Assembly: GCF_036711975.1 (NCBI RefSeq)
Contig: NC_091968.1
Span: 8,494,001-8,558,000, forward strand
DNA: 64,000 nt
Reading direction: 5' to 3'
Source of the DNA: Onthophagus taurus
Lineage: Eukaryota; Arthropoda; Insecta; Coleoptera; Scarabaeidae
Shown here piece by piece: positions 12,331-23,421 of this stretch. Numbering within the stretch: position 1 is the first letter of the stretch; each line of letters opens with the position of its first letter. The position numbers and the translations under genes are program-made. Under the pieces are notes generated by a model. The model worked only from the letters and a program-made list of their open reading frames with translations, searched no databases and was not told where the DNA came from.

Positions 12331-12900
12331 CCAACCCAACCGTTTTTTTAACGAGGTCGGGGAAATTCTGCTAATAGACATCTGGTCTGGGGTGTTGGGC
12401 GGCCAGATAGTTTGGGGTTTGGGTCGAACACCCCGACCCACTAAAAACCCCTTTCCTCGTCTTCTCAGGAATCCGCCGGTTTGGCGTTGTTTCGGAGTTT
12501 GTTGCTTCTGTCACTCGGGAAAGAAAAACTCTCTCCTTCTCCTCCCCAAAAGTCGTTTTGACAAGTCATTTTTACCATACCGTACCTAGGTAGGGGGGAG
12601 GCAGTAGACTTCCCCCCTATTTTCCCGTCCATCCTAAGGTTGAAATTATTTACCTCTCCTTCCAGCCTCATGACGAGGCCTCTCAAACATAGCAAAAGGA
12701 AACTATTACTTTTTGAAAAGATAATTTATCATATACCGTACCTGGGTTGGGGGGGAAAGCTATAGACCTCCCCCCCTTATTCTTCTTCCAGTATCCGCCA
12801 CCACTCACCAGGGTTTCCTTTCCTCTCTCTCTTTGTTACTAATGACTTCTCTTATGAAGGTTCCGCCTTTCTTTGCTCTCAAGCATTATCGCAATGCAGT
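12331..12900 (-). other. 3' region of R1-like element with internal repeat
   Basis: A module of CCGTACCT, a run of G, then a run of C occurs near 12580-12620 and again near 12737-12777. Each copy can form a G/C-rich hairpin. This GC-rich block is unlike the surrounding AT-rich DNA and probably belongs to the retroelement 3' UTR. Confidence 0.5.
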
Positions 12901-13897
12901 TTGTTGGTGTTATTTTACTTTTTAGCTGCTTACTTACCAGCTCTCTCTCCTTTTCCCAACGGGGCACCGAAAAAAGGTGTGCTCTGCGGCATCTCTCCCG
13001 CCACAGTAGACGCATTCCTTATTTTCCGCTCTTTTATGAATGAACAAATAGGCTTTATAGCACCCTTGTCCCGACATGAATTAGCTTACGAAATAATAAA
13101 CATTTCTCCATTTTCTTGTTAACTAAGATTCAATGTTTGGCAGTATTTTCTTTGTCCATGCGCCCTTCCCAGTGTCCTTGTTCCATCTGTCATTCCATGT
13201 TCAGTTTTTTCATTTCATTTTTATCTTGCGTTTCATCACCAGCCGCCGCCCGTTTCGCGACCATCAGATCCATGGGCATAAAATCCCCCAGAACCTGTAG
13301 TACTTCTGTTGAGACAGTCCTATATGCACTTGTTGTTCTAATAAGTACTGTATTTTTGTTAATTGCATTAGATTCCTTTTAACCTTAACCGCGTCCTTCC
13401 ACGCTCTACAGGCATATAATAATTGCGAATATATCACTGCTCCTATTATTTTTCTTTTTTCGGCACTAGGTCCATATGTGTTTCCCATTATTCCATACAG
13501 TGCTCTTACCGTATTTTGCGCTTTTTTGCGTAACATAATGCATATGCTGCTGCCATCGTAACTCCTCTCCGATAATCACTCCCAAATATTTCAACTCTTT
13601 TTTGGTTTTGATCTTACATCTCTAAATCTTCTTCTTAAGGCTTCTTTTTTTGACTTTCTACTTTTGAATAGGACCGCCTCCGTTTCTTCAGGAGCGACCT
13701 CCAAGCCCATTTCTTCCATCTTCTCAGCTATCACCCGGACTGTTTTCTGTGCCCTTCGTTCAACTTCTTCATTATTCCAGCCTGTGATAATTACCGCCAC
13801 GTCATCGACATAAGCAACCAGCTGTGCTTCTTCTGACTTTCTGACAGATTGCAACAGGTTTTCATTTATTTGGTTATTTCTTTCCATCTCAATTTTA
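12900..13897 (-). pseudogene. R1-like ORF2, RT second half and C-terminal zinc domain
   Basis: The minus strand at about 13860-13740 carries the catalytic motif as LVAYVDDVAVIITG, followed by EEMGLEVAPEETEAVLF. KAQNTVRALYGIMGNTYGPS and VIYSQLLYACRAW follow at 13520-13400. The typical R1 continuation IRTTSAYRTVSTEVLQVL lies near 13340. CVYCGGRDAAEHTFFRC, a CCHC zinc motif near 12995-12945, closes the protein. The conserved GVPQGSVLGP segment that should precede YVDD is missing at the insertion boundary. Frames change at least twice, so this copy cannot make enzyme. Confidence 0.7.
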
Positions 13898-14403
13898 ATA
13901 TAATTGAAATAAAACTATGTGTATTTATAGATGGATGTTTTTTTTTGTTTCTACTGGTTTCGATCATTACATTCAATCATCTTCAGGAGCCACGTCATTA
14001 AACATATTTTTAAAAAACATATCTTGTTTATTATTTAAGCTGTTATCTTCTTGATCTTGATTATTTACTTCTTCTTTTCTTTGTTATCTTGTTATTTATT
14101 CAATAAACTTTCCTTGCACCACTATACGCCATGTGTTTCTTTTCGTTTATTTTTGAGGTTATGTGTGTGTAGTGAAGTCAGCTGCCTTTATACATTTTAA
14201 ATTCAAATCAATTTGTGAAATGTTAACCAAAAACAATTTATTCTGCATTATTGTCAGTGTTTAAATTATCTTATTAGTACCAGGTTCTGTGACGTTGTTA
14301 TGTCTTAATTGTTTGTGGTATTGGAAGGTTTGTCAACGGTATATGATGTGGAAATTAAAAAAAAAACCATCCATCTATAAATACGCATAGTTTTATTTTA
14401 AAT
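13898..14403. mobile_element. Inverted-repeat-bounded insertion in R1-like RT
   Basis: About 40 bp at 13902-13944 (ATAAAACTATGTGTATTTAT, then AGATGGATG and a T run) is mirrored at 14358-14400. The segment splits the RT of the R1-like element and carries a hammerhead-like motif on the minus strand next to its left arm. It is probably a non-autonomous PLE derivative. About 30 residues of RT are lost at the site, so this was not a clean insertion, or later deletion occurred. Confidence 0.55.
13951..13990 (-). ncRNA. Hammerhead-like motif, partly decayed
   Basis: On the minus strand CTGAAGA (13986-13980) is followed by a stem II with one mismatch, then GAAACCAGTA (stem III AC-CA-GT). Helix I pairing is weak, only about two base pairs, so this copy is probably inactive. 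Confidence 0.45.
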
Positions 14404-15570
14404 ATACATATATATATGTTTCCTTCATACTTTACAAATCTTTTACTCAGATAGTCCTTTATTAACTTAACTAACTGTACCGATATTCCTATCCTTCCCA
14501 TAGCTTCCACGATTTTGCTCCATAGCGCGGATCCAAAGGCGTTACGGACGTCCAACGTAATCAACATACAGAGTTTTTTCTTTCTTCTTCTAAACTTGTC
14601 TATACATTTAATTTCATCCAAAACCCTCTCAATTGCCTGTACCATAGATCTATGTCGCATTAAGCCATATTGATATTGAGATTTTCATCGAAATTCGGTT
14701 TTTTATTATAGCTTCAAACAATTTTCCATAGTTATTTAGGAGGCACAGAGGTATGTACTTCCTCTCGTTCTTTTTGCCTGGTTTACTAATCAGCACAAGC
14801 CTTCCAATCTTCCATTCTTCCGGGAAGCAGCCTTCCTTGATGAGTCTATTGTACATAGCAACCATCTGTTTTGCACCCATAACATCTTTAACAATCTCAG
14901 CTGTTATCCTATCCAGACTGGGAGCTTTTCCGTTACTCATGTTACTTGACAGTACATACAGTTCTTCAACAGTGAGTTCAGCGCACATCTGCATCTCATT
15001 TACTTGTTCCCTTACCCACGCTTTTCTACTTCCGCTTGGGAATAGCTCTTCAATCAGTTTGTCCACCTCTCCCTTTTCCAAAAGGACTTTTGGTAGATTT
15101 TTTGTCCTTTTCATAGCAATCTTATATGCGTCTACAAATACATCTTCCTCAAGCTCATTGCACAGTTTTGTCCATGCTTTTTTTTTGATCTTTTGATTTC
15201 TCTTTTAAGGTTCTTCTTAGCATCTGTGTAGTCAAGCTTGGCTTTTTTCTTCCTGTTATCATTTCCGTGCTTAGCGTATCGTTATATCTCATCGCATGTT
15301 TCTGCCGTAATAGTTGTCAATGTTTCAGGTGTAATCATTTCGCAGGATTTCAATTTCTTTCTAACTTCTTCTTTGAAGGCGTTTATCCTTTCCGGGCATC
15401 TTCTCCATCTATATTCAGTCTCTCTGTACTCGCCCTTTTGTTCTCTCTCACTAAATGTGTGTTGCGGAAAATTCCGTGGAATGTGGTTTCGGGATCTGGT
15501 GGAAGAATTAAATGTTAAAATTCCAAAAGAAAACTGGTTTATTAACCACACTCTAAGTACAAGGACCAAC
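14404..15570 (-). pseudogene. R1-like ORF2, RT first half
   Basis: The minus strand at 15114-14650 reads ELTVEELYVLSSNMSNGKAP (the KAPG-type motif, here APSLD), CFPEEWKIGRLVLISKPGKK and LCLLNNYGKLFEAIIKNRI. These are fingers-region motifs 0-2 of non-LTR RT. After a frame change near 14655, 14660-14404 gives ITLDVRNAFGSALWSKIVEA (the DVRNAF motif with catalytic Asp) and LIKDYLSKRFVKYEG, ending at the insertion. Part of the preceding linker can be followed back to about 15570. Confidence 0.75.
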
Positions 15571-16345
15571 AGCTTACAAAAAATATGCTGTCTATTCCCA
15601 AGAGGTCACTCGAGTCTGGTGCCACAAACCAATGTGGAAAACCAAATCAAAACCAGACTCGAAGGATCCTCACAAATTTACATCCCCACCTCGCACGTGG
15701 TAACCAAAAACTAACTTAAATTCAAATAAACGATAACACAAACGGGGATATACAAAAATATTATGTTTCAAGTGATGTTTTGGGTGTCACTCAAATTTTC
15801 CTCCTCGTCCACTTCCCAGTCTTCTATTCGTTTTGGCAATTCACTATTGCATAGCGTAATGTCAATGTGGGACGTTTGCTCTCCTTTCCGCCAGGTTGGG
15901 GTGTTTCCCCTGTTTATGACCATCAGGTTCTTCTTACTAATCCATTCACAGAGTTGCCTACCTCTTTCGTCCTCCTTTACAGAGCCCCAGTAAGCAGATT
16001 TGGCATTAAAATCCCCAAAACGTCTCGCGGCCCTCGTTTGTTCATTGCAGTAGTGATCTTATTTAATTTCATTTTATATGCTTCTAAGCATTCATTTGGG
16101 GATAGGTAACATCCTATGATGGTTCCCACTGCTCCCTTCCCACTTGTGACTCGCAACTCTGTTGCTGTCGTTATTTAAGATCTTTATAGCCACATCTCTT
16201 TCTTGATTTTTACACCAACCTTCCATTTCTATTTTTTTTCCTATTTGTTTCCGTTATTATTATTATATCGACATTTTTTTCCATTGTCTGCTTCTCTATC
16301 AGGTTCATAGCCTCCAAGTTTCTGTTAACGTTTAATTGTAATAAA
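15571..16345 (-). pseudogene. R1-like apurinic endonuclease domain
   Basis: At the ORF2 start (about 16345-16240, minus) QLNVNRNLEAMNLIEKQ and VDIIIITETNRK match the first EN motifs (LQ-N-NR and EPN, here ETN). After decayed sequence, GDFNAKSAYWGS (about 16010-15975) gives the central catalytic motif, and SHIDITLCNSELPKRIEDWE (about 15865) the C-terminal Asp/His part, where SDH is replaced by an SD-containing variant. Stops occur near 16215 and 16150. The domain nicks the target DNA in intact elements. Confidence 0.7.
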
Positions 16346-16600
16346 AACCATGTAAAAACTTCTAACTTGCATTTATTTATATAAAGTCGTACTAGTTTCG
16401 GGTTACCCCATCATCAGCGACAAAGTCAATGAAGCTATAATAGGTGTAGACTGGAAATCAGATAAGAATAAAGCATTTTGCGATCTGATGGATAAACAAA
16501 ATGAAGATAAAAGATGAAAAAGGAATGGCGACGTTGAAAAGTGTGGAATGTTAAAAATTAGAAAAACTTTACGAGGTGCGTTGGTGGGATGAGATGAGGC
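16346..16600 (-). mobile_element. Short hammerhead-bearing insertion in R1-like element
   Basis: The R1-like reading frame stops at about 16345 and ORF1 sequence resumes near 16750. The intervening block begins on the plus side with TAATAAAAACC and contains a well-formed hammerhead-like motif. It looks like a 5'-truncated PLE terminus or small retrozyme-like element. The outer boundary near 16600 is approximate. Confidence 0.5.
16386..16421 (-). ncRNA. Hammerhead-like ribozyme motif, compact
   Basis: The minus strand has helix I GTCG (16421-16418), box CTGATGA (16417-16411) and one T. A 3-bp stem II (GGG/CCC) is capped by GTAA. It is followed by GAA, stem III AC-TA-GT, A at the cleavage position, and CGAC (16389-16386) closing a perfect 4-bp helix I. 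Apart from the extra T before stem II, it has every element of a minimal type I hammerhead. Confidence 0.65.
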
Positions 16601-16750
16601 GAGACTGTTGTAATATTTTAATTTTCTTCGCCTTTTTCAAGATCTTCATCCATCACACCGTCAATAGTGATCGCCATACTGCTTTTTTCTTATTGTCATT
16701 ACTAATCTTATGGTATATAGAGCAGCTCATTGTATTAGACATATGACCTT

Positions 16751-17035
16751 CTATTTCACAGTCGCGACAAAAACTGGTTTCACTACACTCCTTTCTCTTA
16801 TGGCCTGCCTTTTTGGCATCTGTTGCACACCTCGTTTTTCCCTTTTTTCTTGGTTACACTCCCTAGCTTTGTGTTGCAGGCTGCCACAATTATAACATCT
16901 GACCGGAGTCAACATTTCTTGAAGTCTACCACTTGACCAGCCCACTCCCAGTACTTTTTTTTTCTAATATCAGTGCCACTACTGTTTTATTTAGAACCAA
17001 CCCAACATTTGATGACATTTCTTGATTATCTTAAG
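16751..17035 (-). pseudogene. R1-like ORF1 C-terminus with zinc knuckle
   Basis: The minus-strand frame at 16945-16751 has CYNCGSLQHKAREC, a canonical CX2CX4HX4C gag knuckle (16902-16861). A degraded second knuckle follows. The position just before the endonuclease fits ORF1 of an R1-like element. The 5' part of ORF1 is absent, and recognisable element sequence ends near 17035. Confidence 0.65.
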
Positions 17036-17220
17036 CAACCTGTCTTCCAGAGGATATCGCTAATCTCCCAATAATTAAAGGATTGTTAATGTATGCTTGT
17101 GTTATGTTAAGATAATGCAACAAAAATCATGAATTCAACATTTTTAAAATATTTTTGAGACATTTTGCAGTATTTATTTAGAAGTACATAGAATTTCAAA
17201 TAAAATCTTGTTTATTAGTC

Positions 17221-17370
17221 CATCTCTCGTTATCTCCTCGCTACTTAAGTGCAAATCAAGATATTTCTTTCGATGCATTAACAAAAATCTGTTATCTCTA
17301 AAAAGCATAACCAGATTACATTTTTTGATATATAAATCGAAATAACATTTTGAAAGCATTGGTTTTCAAG
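17221..17370 (+). promoter_or_regulatory. Promoter of FN3-like gene A, conserved among paralogues
   Basis: This block is shared with the upstream regions of copies B, C and D. It contains ATATTTCTTTCGATG, a TTATCT word (GATA-factor type, 17292-17297) and TATAAA at 17331-17336, only 40 bp before the ATG. The leader must therefore be about 10-20 nt. Conservation across paralogues supports a real promoter. The GATA reading is inference and would fit gut or fat-body expression. Confidence 0.6.
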
Positions 17371-18215
17371 ATGTTGAATAAATCGGTTATAGTTCTTCTT
17401 CTAGGCATTATATTGTGTCATAAAATTAACGCGGAGTCATGTGATGGTAAACTTTTTAATTTATTCATAACGCGTAATGTAATTTATAAATAAAATTTTA
17501 GATATGGAATTAGAACCTCCACAAAATTTTGCATCCTACGTTGATTACTATTTATACCTTTCTTGGATGCCTCCACCGGGATTTGGAAATTGTGCAGTTA
17601 CTTATTCGCTTCATATTCAAAACATGAACACTTCGGATTATTTAACTCCCGTTGTGTATTTAAATGGTCTTAATTACATTTTTGATTATGATAAATACGA
17701 TAAAATGTGTGTTCACGTGAGAGCTTACATATACGCTCATTACAATGGTCAATCATCAAGTTTTGCTACGATTATGAATTTCTTAGGTAAGGATTCTAAT
17801 TTTTTAATGAATGTGTTTTGATGATTTTTTTAAAGATCCGGTCAATGAACAAGGTCCTCCAGCTTATCTGTATCTTAATAATACAGAAACAGCTTTAGGG
17901 ATTTATTGGTCAACCCCAATAGGTTACGAAAAATGTGACTATTACTTTACATATTGGTTAGCTATTGGTTTTAAAGATTCAGGACATGGCATGATTTCTT
18001 TCCCACTAACCGGATATTATTATTCTTATACTTTTCCATATCCAGAAGGGCACCAACTTTACTGTCAAGAAGTAGATGTTAAAGTTTCCGGTTCTTTTAG
18101 AGGAAAACCTGAAACATCCATTATTGCAAGTGCAGTATTTGGTAAATTACTTTTTTTTCTGGTTTAAAATGTTAATTATATTAATTAATTTTTAGGTCCA
18201 CCGGGAGTTTGCTAA
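17371..18215 (+). CDS. FN3-like secreted protein, copy A (4 exons, 228 aa)
   Basis: Exons are 17371-17446, 17502-17786, 17836-18141 and 18196-18215. All introns are GT-AG, 49-55 bp and phase 1. Exon 1 encodes a signal peptide (MLNKSVIVLLLGIILCHKIN, cleavage probably after NA). Exons 2 and 3 each encode one beta-sandwich module resembling fibronectin III. Module 1 has PPQNF, LYLSWMPPPGFGNCAVTYSL, YIFDY and AHYNGQSS. Module 2 has QGPPAYLYLNNTETALGIYW, LYCQEVDVKVS and FRGKPETS. Exon 4 adds GPPGVC and the stop. Cysteines in both modules and at the C-terminus suggest disulfides, although one Cys kept in B and C (KYC) is Asp here. One exon per module favours true homology of the halves. An AATAAA at 18223-18228 ends the transcript. 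The function is unknown; a small extracellular binding protein is plausible. Confidence 0.82.
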
Positions 18216-18222
18216 CAAAATC

Positions 18223-18228
18223 AATAAA
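18223..18228 (+). terminator. Polyadenylation signal of gene A
   Basis: AATAAA lies 8 bp after the stop codon of copy A, implying a very short 3' UTR. Confidence 0.6.
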
Positions 18229-18234
18229 AAGTAG

Positions 18235-19535
18235 TTCAATTAAAAATTGTGTTTTTTTACAATTACCATAAAATTTAATGTTTAAAAAAAACTAATTTAT
18301 TTTTTTCTTAAATTTTTTGTTCCTGTTGATTCGACTCTTTAAGTGGTCAGTAAAGAGAATTAATGCGCGTGTCAAGTTGGGAATCGCTGGACACGGCAAA
18401 GTGTAAAGAAATTTAAAAGAATTATTTTAATTATAGACCTGGACCGATCCGTCACCACGTCCTTTGTCGTAATTAATGCGAGTCGGTGTCGATCAAAGGG
18501 ACCAAGTTACAAGACGAACTCCGGCTACCGGATGAAGAAGGTACCCGAAAGACTGCTGACCGCCTTTAAGCCTTTATTGGCATTTTTTAAACGACAGCGA
18601 CACTAAGAATCCTCGAAGAAGACTTCGAGAAATCTTCAAGCTGCTTTTTCTTTCCCTTCATCGGGTTCTTGAGGGTTTCACAGTTTTTTGTTGAAGACGC
18701 CAAAAAAAAAATAAGAGAAAATTCCGGCACCCTCTCACATTTTTAAAGATTCTTTTTGGGTCTCTTGAAGTTTTTTTTTATTTTTATCTCGGTTTTATTC
18801 CCGTTAAGGATTAATTAAAGAGTTCATTAAAAAAATATTTTTCAAAAAAATAAATCACTTCAAGCTGAAGGGAAGCTGCGTCCAAACTGATTTAAAACTG
18901 ACCCACCCACGTTAATACCGGCTGTAAACACACACACACAGAGTTTAGTGAATGGGACAATTTGTATTGTGAGAATTTAAATAGGTTTAATTGTATGGGG
19001 GGTCTTCCATCGTCTAGTATAGTCATTGTGGTCACCCTGACACCAATAAATCTATCTAATGTACTTCCAAATACCTACTGTACATATACGAAATAAAACC
19101 TCCTCTATGTATTTATGCGTATACACACAATGAACTTGAATAATAAAATCGAGAAATAAATTGCATTGAATTAAGGAAGAGTTCAATATATTTTAAGAAG
19201 GGGAGTGATAACAAAATTTATTTCAGTTTGGTGTCATTAAATAGTAACTGTGGAGGATTCAATCAATTTATTGAACATAACATTAAGATGACATATTTCC
19301 CTTTTATTGGATTTATTATAAAGATAATAAATGCCAAAGCGCTCTACAGGTAGAAAGTGGTCGTGATTAATCTCGCAATGGTATCTGGAGGTAAATGCAA
19401 AAAAATTCCAATCATTTCTGAAAATTAAGAATGGAAAAAGATGTTATAACAACATTTGAAAGAATCAACGATGTTTAGTGAGGAAAGGTGCAAAACTGTG
19501 CATATAGTTGCACCTTACACCACTGGATTAATCTA
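18235..19535. other. Intergenic DNA, nothing recognised
   Basis: No coding sequence supported. A less AT-rich part at about 18340-18640 has no recognisable product. A CACACACACACACA tract lies near 18930. Confidence 0.4.
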
Positions 19536-19539
19536 TTTT

Positions 19540-22200
19540 TCATTTATTAATAAAATCGCCTTTGCATTTTTTGACACAGCGATGAAAGAAAGTGTAAAAC
19601 AGATAAAGGACCGTCAAGAGAAAAAAATATAAATATATACAAAACAAAGGCAATGTGTATAAAAATTGAAAAGAAACTTATACAATTTACAAAACTAAAC
19701 ATAAGACTCCATCTCCAAAGGTGGTAGTTGAAGAAATTCCTCCACATCATAGAAAGCACCAGCCATCAGGATACGCCGTACAACTTTTTCGAAGCGGCAA
19801 TTAGTCATATTTTTTATTGGCAAAGGGCATTTATTGTATAATTTCACGGCTAAGTGATTGGTGCTGGTTTGTGAGGTATTAATACAATGGTAGGGAATCT
19901 GATAAATGTGATTTATAATGGGTTTTGTAAATATGAATATCCGAACTTTTTAAAAATGAGGTTTTAGAGGAATGCACGTAAAGAAGACTCCTTAGGATAA
20001 AAGTAGAGGATAAGGTAAGTATCCTATGTTTTTGAAAAAGTGGTTTGCAGCTTGCAGTACTGTTTTCACCTGCTAAAACCCGCAATGCTTTCTTTTGTTG
20101 CATGAAAATATCTTTGGCCGCAGGATAATTTCCCCAAATCAGTATTCAATACGACACTCTACTATGGAAGTTGGCAAAGCAGGTTGCTCTGGCAACCTCA
20201 TATCCAACAATAGCTCAGGCATCTTTGAAGATATTTAACATGAGAGTTCCAGCTTAGGTTTGACATAATATACATCCCCAGGAATTTAATAGGTTCTTCT
20301 TCCCGTCCCTCAATTTTAGTTGTTAATAGTAGTTTTTGCGTCTTTTCGTCATTAAGTTTCAAACTGTTGGCCCCAAACCATTCCGAACCACAACTTCTGA
20401 CTTATTTTCAAGTTCAACTCTATCTTTCGACGTTAGCACAAAAGATGTATCATCAGCATATATATAAATCCTATCAGCTGAGATGTTAATAGGAAGATCA
20501 TTTATGTAAATAATAAAGAGCATTGGGCCCAGAATTGATCGTTGTGGGACACCAGATATAATATTAGTAACATCCGAAGTTCGACCTTTCCACTCTACAT
20601 TCTATTGTTAAGATAACTACGAATCATTTGATTTGGTAGACCTCTTATACCATAATGTTCCAGTTTATTTAACAGCACAAAAACCTTTGACAAGTCACAA
20701 TATAATAATTGAACATCCTCCTTCTCGTCAAACGCACGTGCCACAGCATCAACCAAGCTAGTTAGAGCTGAAGTCATTAAATAATTTGTTGTTTTCCATA
20801 TACTCAATAATTCTGCTTTTTAATAAAGATTCGAAGATTTTTGAAAAAACAGGAAGTATAGAAATAGGTCTATAGTTTTTATAGTCATTTGGACTATTCG
20901 ATTTGAAAACGGGGACCACTTTGGCCACTTTAAGTTAATCAGAAAATATGCCGTTTGTAAAGCAACAATTCACCATATTGGTAATGGGTATAGCTAACAC
21001 GTCAATAACATTCTTAACAAGGTAGGTTGAGACATTGTATATGTCAGGGGTTTTTGTTATTTAGTAGGGAAAGGACCATCTGGAGAATCATGTTCAGTAG
21101 TAGGCTTTACCTTGTTCAGTATTAGGACCAGGTATAGTTTCGACTGTATTTACTGCAATCCTTCCAAACTGGAAAAGTAATTACTGTTGCTTTCTTTTTT
21201 TCCCTTTAGCTCTTTGTTTATCAACTGCCTTCGACAACATGTTTTTGTTTTTCAGTCATGACCGCCGAACTATATTCTCTTCTAGTATTGTAAAATTATT
21301 CACTTGAGCGTTCTTCGTTACTCTATTGATAGTATATAACACATCCAAACGTTTCTTAATTTTTTCAACTTGTGGGGATAATCGTAAAAAAGTAGTACTC
21401 CCATGCGATTTTATTACTGTTTTCTCAGGAAAAGCCGAGATAAAACATTCCATAAAGTGGTCATGAAAAAACGAGTATTGCCGGTGTGGAAGCAGCAATG
21501 CCATTTCACACCAATGTACCTCCAAGAGTTGTCGGAATTTGTAAATATTAGCTGCTTTAATTTTTCTTATTGTAATATATTGTTTTTTCTTAGTTTCAGA
21601 TACATCTAGCAGCGTGAATATTTGGGCCAAATGGTCTGATAGATGCGGTTGAATTGTTTCTGTATTATAATCCGGTATGAGAGAATTCTAGTAGGTTCTG
21701 TGAAAACATAACTTAAATCAAACGAAAGCATATCTGTACATATTGCATGTTTTCCAGAATTGTCAGAAATAAAATCGACATTCGAATCCCCAGATACCAC
21801 GGTGTTGTCTATAACTGGTAATAGTGTACATTAGGACATCATAGAGTACCTTACGAAATTCGTTTAACCTCCCCTGGGGCTAACCATAGACCGAAATAAC
21901 TATTAGATTTACTTCAATAAGGGGGATACCAGCAACTTCTATCAGTTTGTCTACAGAAAAATGCTTAATGTTTAATTTCCTAAACTTTGTATTGGATTTT
22001 AGGCATATCATGACTCCTCCGTACCCAGCATTATTATGTCTGCAATAGACCATACCCAGATTACAGTTAGGAAACTTCAGATGTTCCAAATGCCCTTTCT
22101 TCATCCATGTTCTGTGACGCAGAATGGTCATACTTGGTTTAATCAGAAACTATCATGCGTTTTACTGTATTCAGCTGAGATCGCGTGCGGGCGAGGCACC
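19540..22200 (-). pseudogene. Jockey-like non-LTR retrotransposon, near full ORF2, degraded
   Basis: The order on the minus strand is endonuclease from about 22130 (GHLEHLKFPNCNLGMVYC, GGVMICLKSNTKF and, near 21795, GDSNVDFISDNSGK in place of GDFN). A linker follows at 21630-21256. The RT comes next with DVQLLYCDLSKVF near 20720, ISGVPQRSILGPMLFIIYIN near 20560 and IYADDTSF near 20460. The C-terminal part has KKALRVLAGENSTASCKPLF near 20095. The typical end LAVKLYNKCPLPIKNMTN and DVEEFLQLPPLEMESYV lies near 19855-19695. Frameshifts and stops are scattered (for example near 21800, 20830 and 20600). A short 3' UTR follows to about 19540. It lies between FN3-like copies A and B. Confidence 0.8.
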
Positions 22201-22289
22201 TAATTGGCTAATATCAGTGTAACGGAGTTTTCGCTAAAATCCATCCTCTGGGTAAACTGAATGATGTTTTCTCATTCTCCCGACAATCT

Positions 22290-22620
22290 CGATTTCAAGA
22301 TCATTTATACGGCATTGAGAATTACCCGGTTCTAGGATAACTTTAGGCGTCATCAAATGCCTTCTTCTTGGCTATCCGCAAGATGAACAATGGTGTTGTT
22401 CCTCACATACCAAAGTACGTTGAGTGCCAAAAACTTGAAGCTTCTGTATATGATAGTCTACCGCAATCGTCCACATGGTAGATGCGTAGGTCATACCTTA
22501 CGAGCAGAATTAAGTTTAATTCGTCGTGTACAAGAGGACCCCAAGATAGTGTTTCTAGTGATTCCCAAATACTTGGTTTTGTGTGGTATCATGCAGTAAT
22601 GATATTGGAATAGTTATTCG
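22290..22620 (-). pseudogene. C-terminal fragment of another Jockey-like ORF2
   Basis: The minus strand near 22580-22540 reads HKTKYLGITRNTILGSS, matching the KYLGITLD motif after the RT palm. VLWYVRNNTIVHLAD near 22415-22370 resembles the RNNTIHRDL end of Jockey proteins. Short and frameshifted; a medium-low confidence call. Confidence 0.45.
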
Positions 22621-22670
22621 ACTTATATATTACCTTTAATGATCTTTAAAGGTGTTTGAGGTCAGAATGA

Positions 22671-23260
22671 ATGAAACATATACCATGTGGTAAAAAGACT
22701 GTCATCTGCGAAATGAGCTGTATAACAACGGCTATTTTCATCAGATGGCTTGATCACTTTGCCCGATATAACGTTGCTGGAGAAGTGATGTTAATAAAGG
22801 GCGTGGCACTTTATAGCAATTGTAAAAGAAATACACAATTAATTACAAGTTGTACGTTAACTTAATAAAGCTACTTCTTTATAGATTTTGTTAGCAACGT
22901 CCAGGTGTTAGCCGACATAGATTGGCACAGCTAAACAACGACTATTTTCATCAGATGGCTTCACCACTTACCCGATATAAGGTAGCTGAAGAACAAGGAA
23001 TTCAACAAATTGCTACATAGATCTACCAAATTGAACAACCATTCATCATTCTGTAACACGAGGTATCCTTTGAGCGTCATCTTATCTGGATACAAACGAT
23101 GATAAACATGGTATCACGTTATATTCCCTTCTAAATTATGCAACTCATGAGTTATAAGGATGAACATATTTTGTTGTTCTTTGATAGGAACATAATCAGC
23201 AATTTTAGGAAGAGTAATTTTGGAGAAGTATAATATAATAAGGTGTGGACAAGAACATTG
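22671..23260 (+). pseudogene. Tigger-like DDE_1 transposase fragments in duplicated segment
   Basis: The plus frame at 22720-22800 reads TTAIFIRWLDHFARYNVAGE, like the helix before the second aspartate of Tigger transposases. Related words recur at 22935-22985. From 23035 the sequence parallels the better preserved fragment at 35.7 kb (TTGAACAACCATTCATCA and GATAAACATGGTATCACGTT). Copies are too decayed for a single frame. Confidence 0.5.
22891..22907 (-). pseudogene. Relic last exon of a lost FN3-like copy
   Basis: The minus strand reads CCT GGA CGT TGC TAA (PGRC-stop), as in exon 4 of the intact copies. The preceding plus-side flank (ACTTTATAGCAATTGTAAAAG and CTACTTCTTTATAG) matches the 3' flanks of B and C. 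The rest of the gene is gone, so at least five copies once existed here. Confidence 0.55.
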
Positions 23261-23421
23261 ATGGTAAATAATTTAACGAATAATCTTCAAGCAGGAACAA
23301 GATATAAAAAAAAATAAGTTATTTTTTTTAAACATTGAACTTTATAGTAATTATGTAAGGAATAAACAATAAATTACAACTTGTTCGTTAACTTAATTAA
23401 TCTACTTCTTTATAGATTTTA

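Larger units (their letters stand above)
12331..17035 (-). mobile_element. R1-like non-LTR retrotransposon, degraded, with two internal insertions
   Basis: Read from high to low coordinates, the order is ORF1 zinc-knuckle remnant (16.75-17.03 kb), endonuclease (about 15.75-16.34 kb), linker, RT (about 15.1-13.6 kb), C-terminal zinc motif (about 13.0 kb) and a long GC-rich 3' region (12.33-12.9 kb). This order is that of an R1-clade element. It is broken by insertions at about 16.35-16.60 kb and 13.90-14.40 kb, both carrying hammerhead-like motifs, and by many frameshifts. Confidence 0.7.

Noticed and set aside
12326..13382. Plus-strand frames of 73-88 codons in the GC-rich block
   Set aside because: They mirror the R1-like C-terminus and 3' region on the minus strand.
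14753..15714. Large plus-strand open frames (147 and 158 codons)
   Set aside because: They are the reverse of the R1-like RT and linker, which carry clear motifs on the minus strand.
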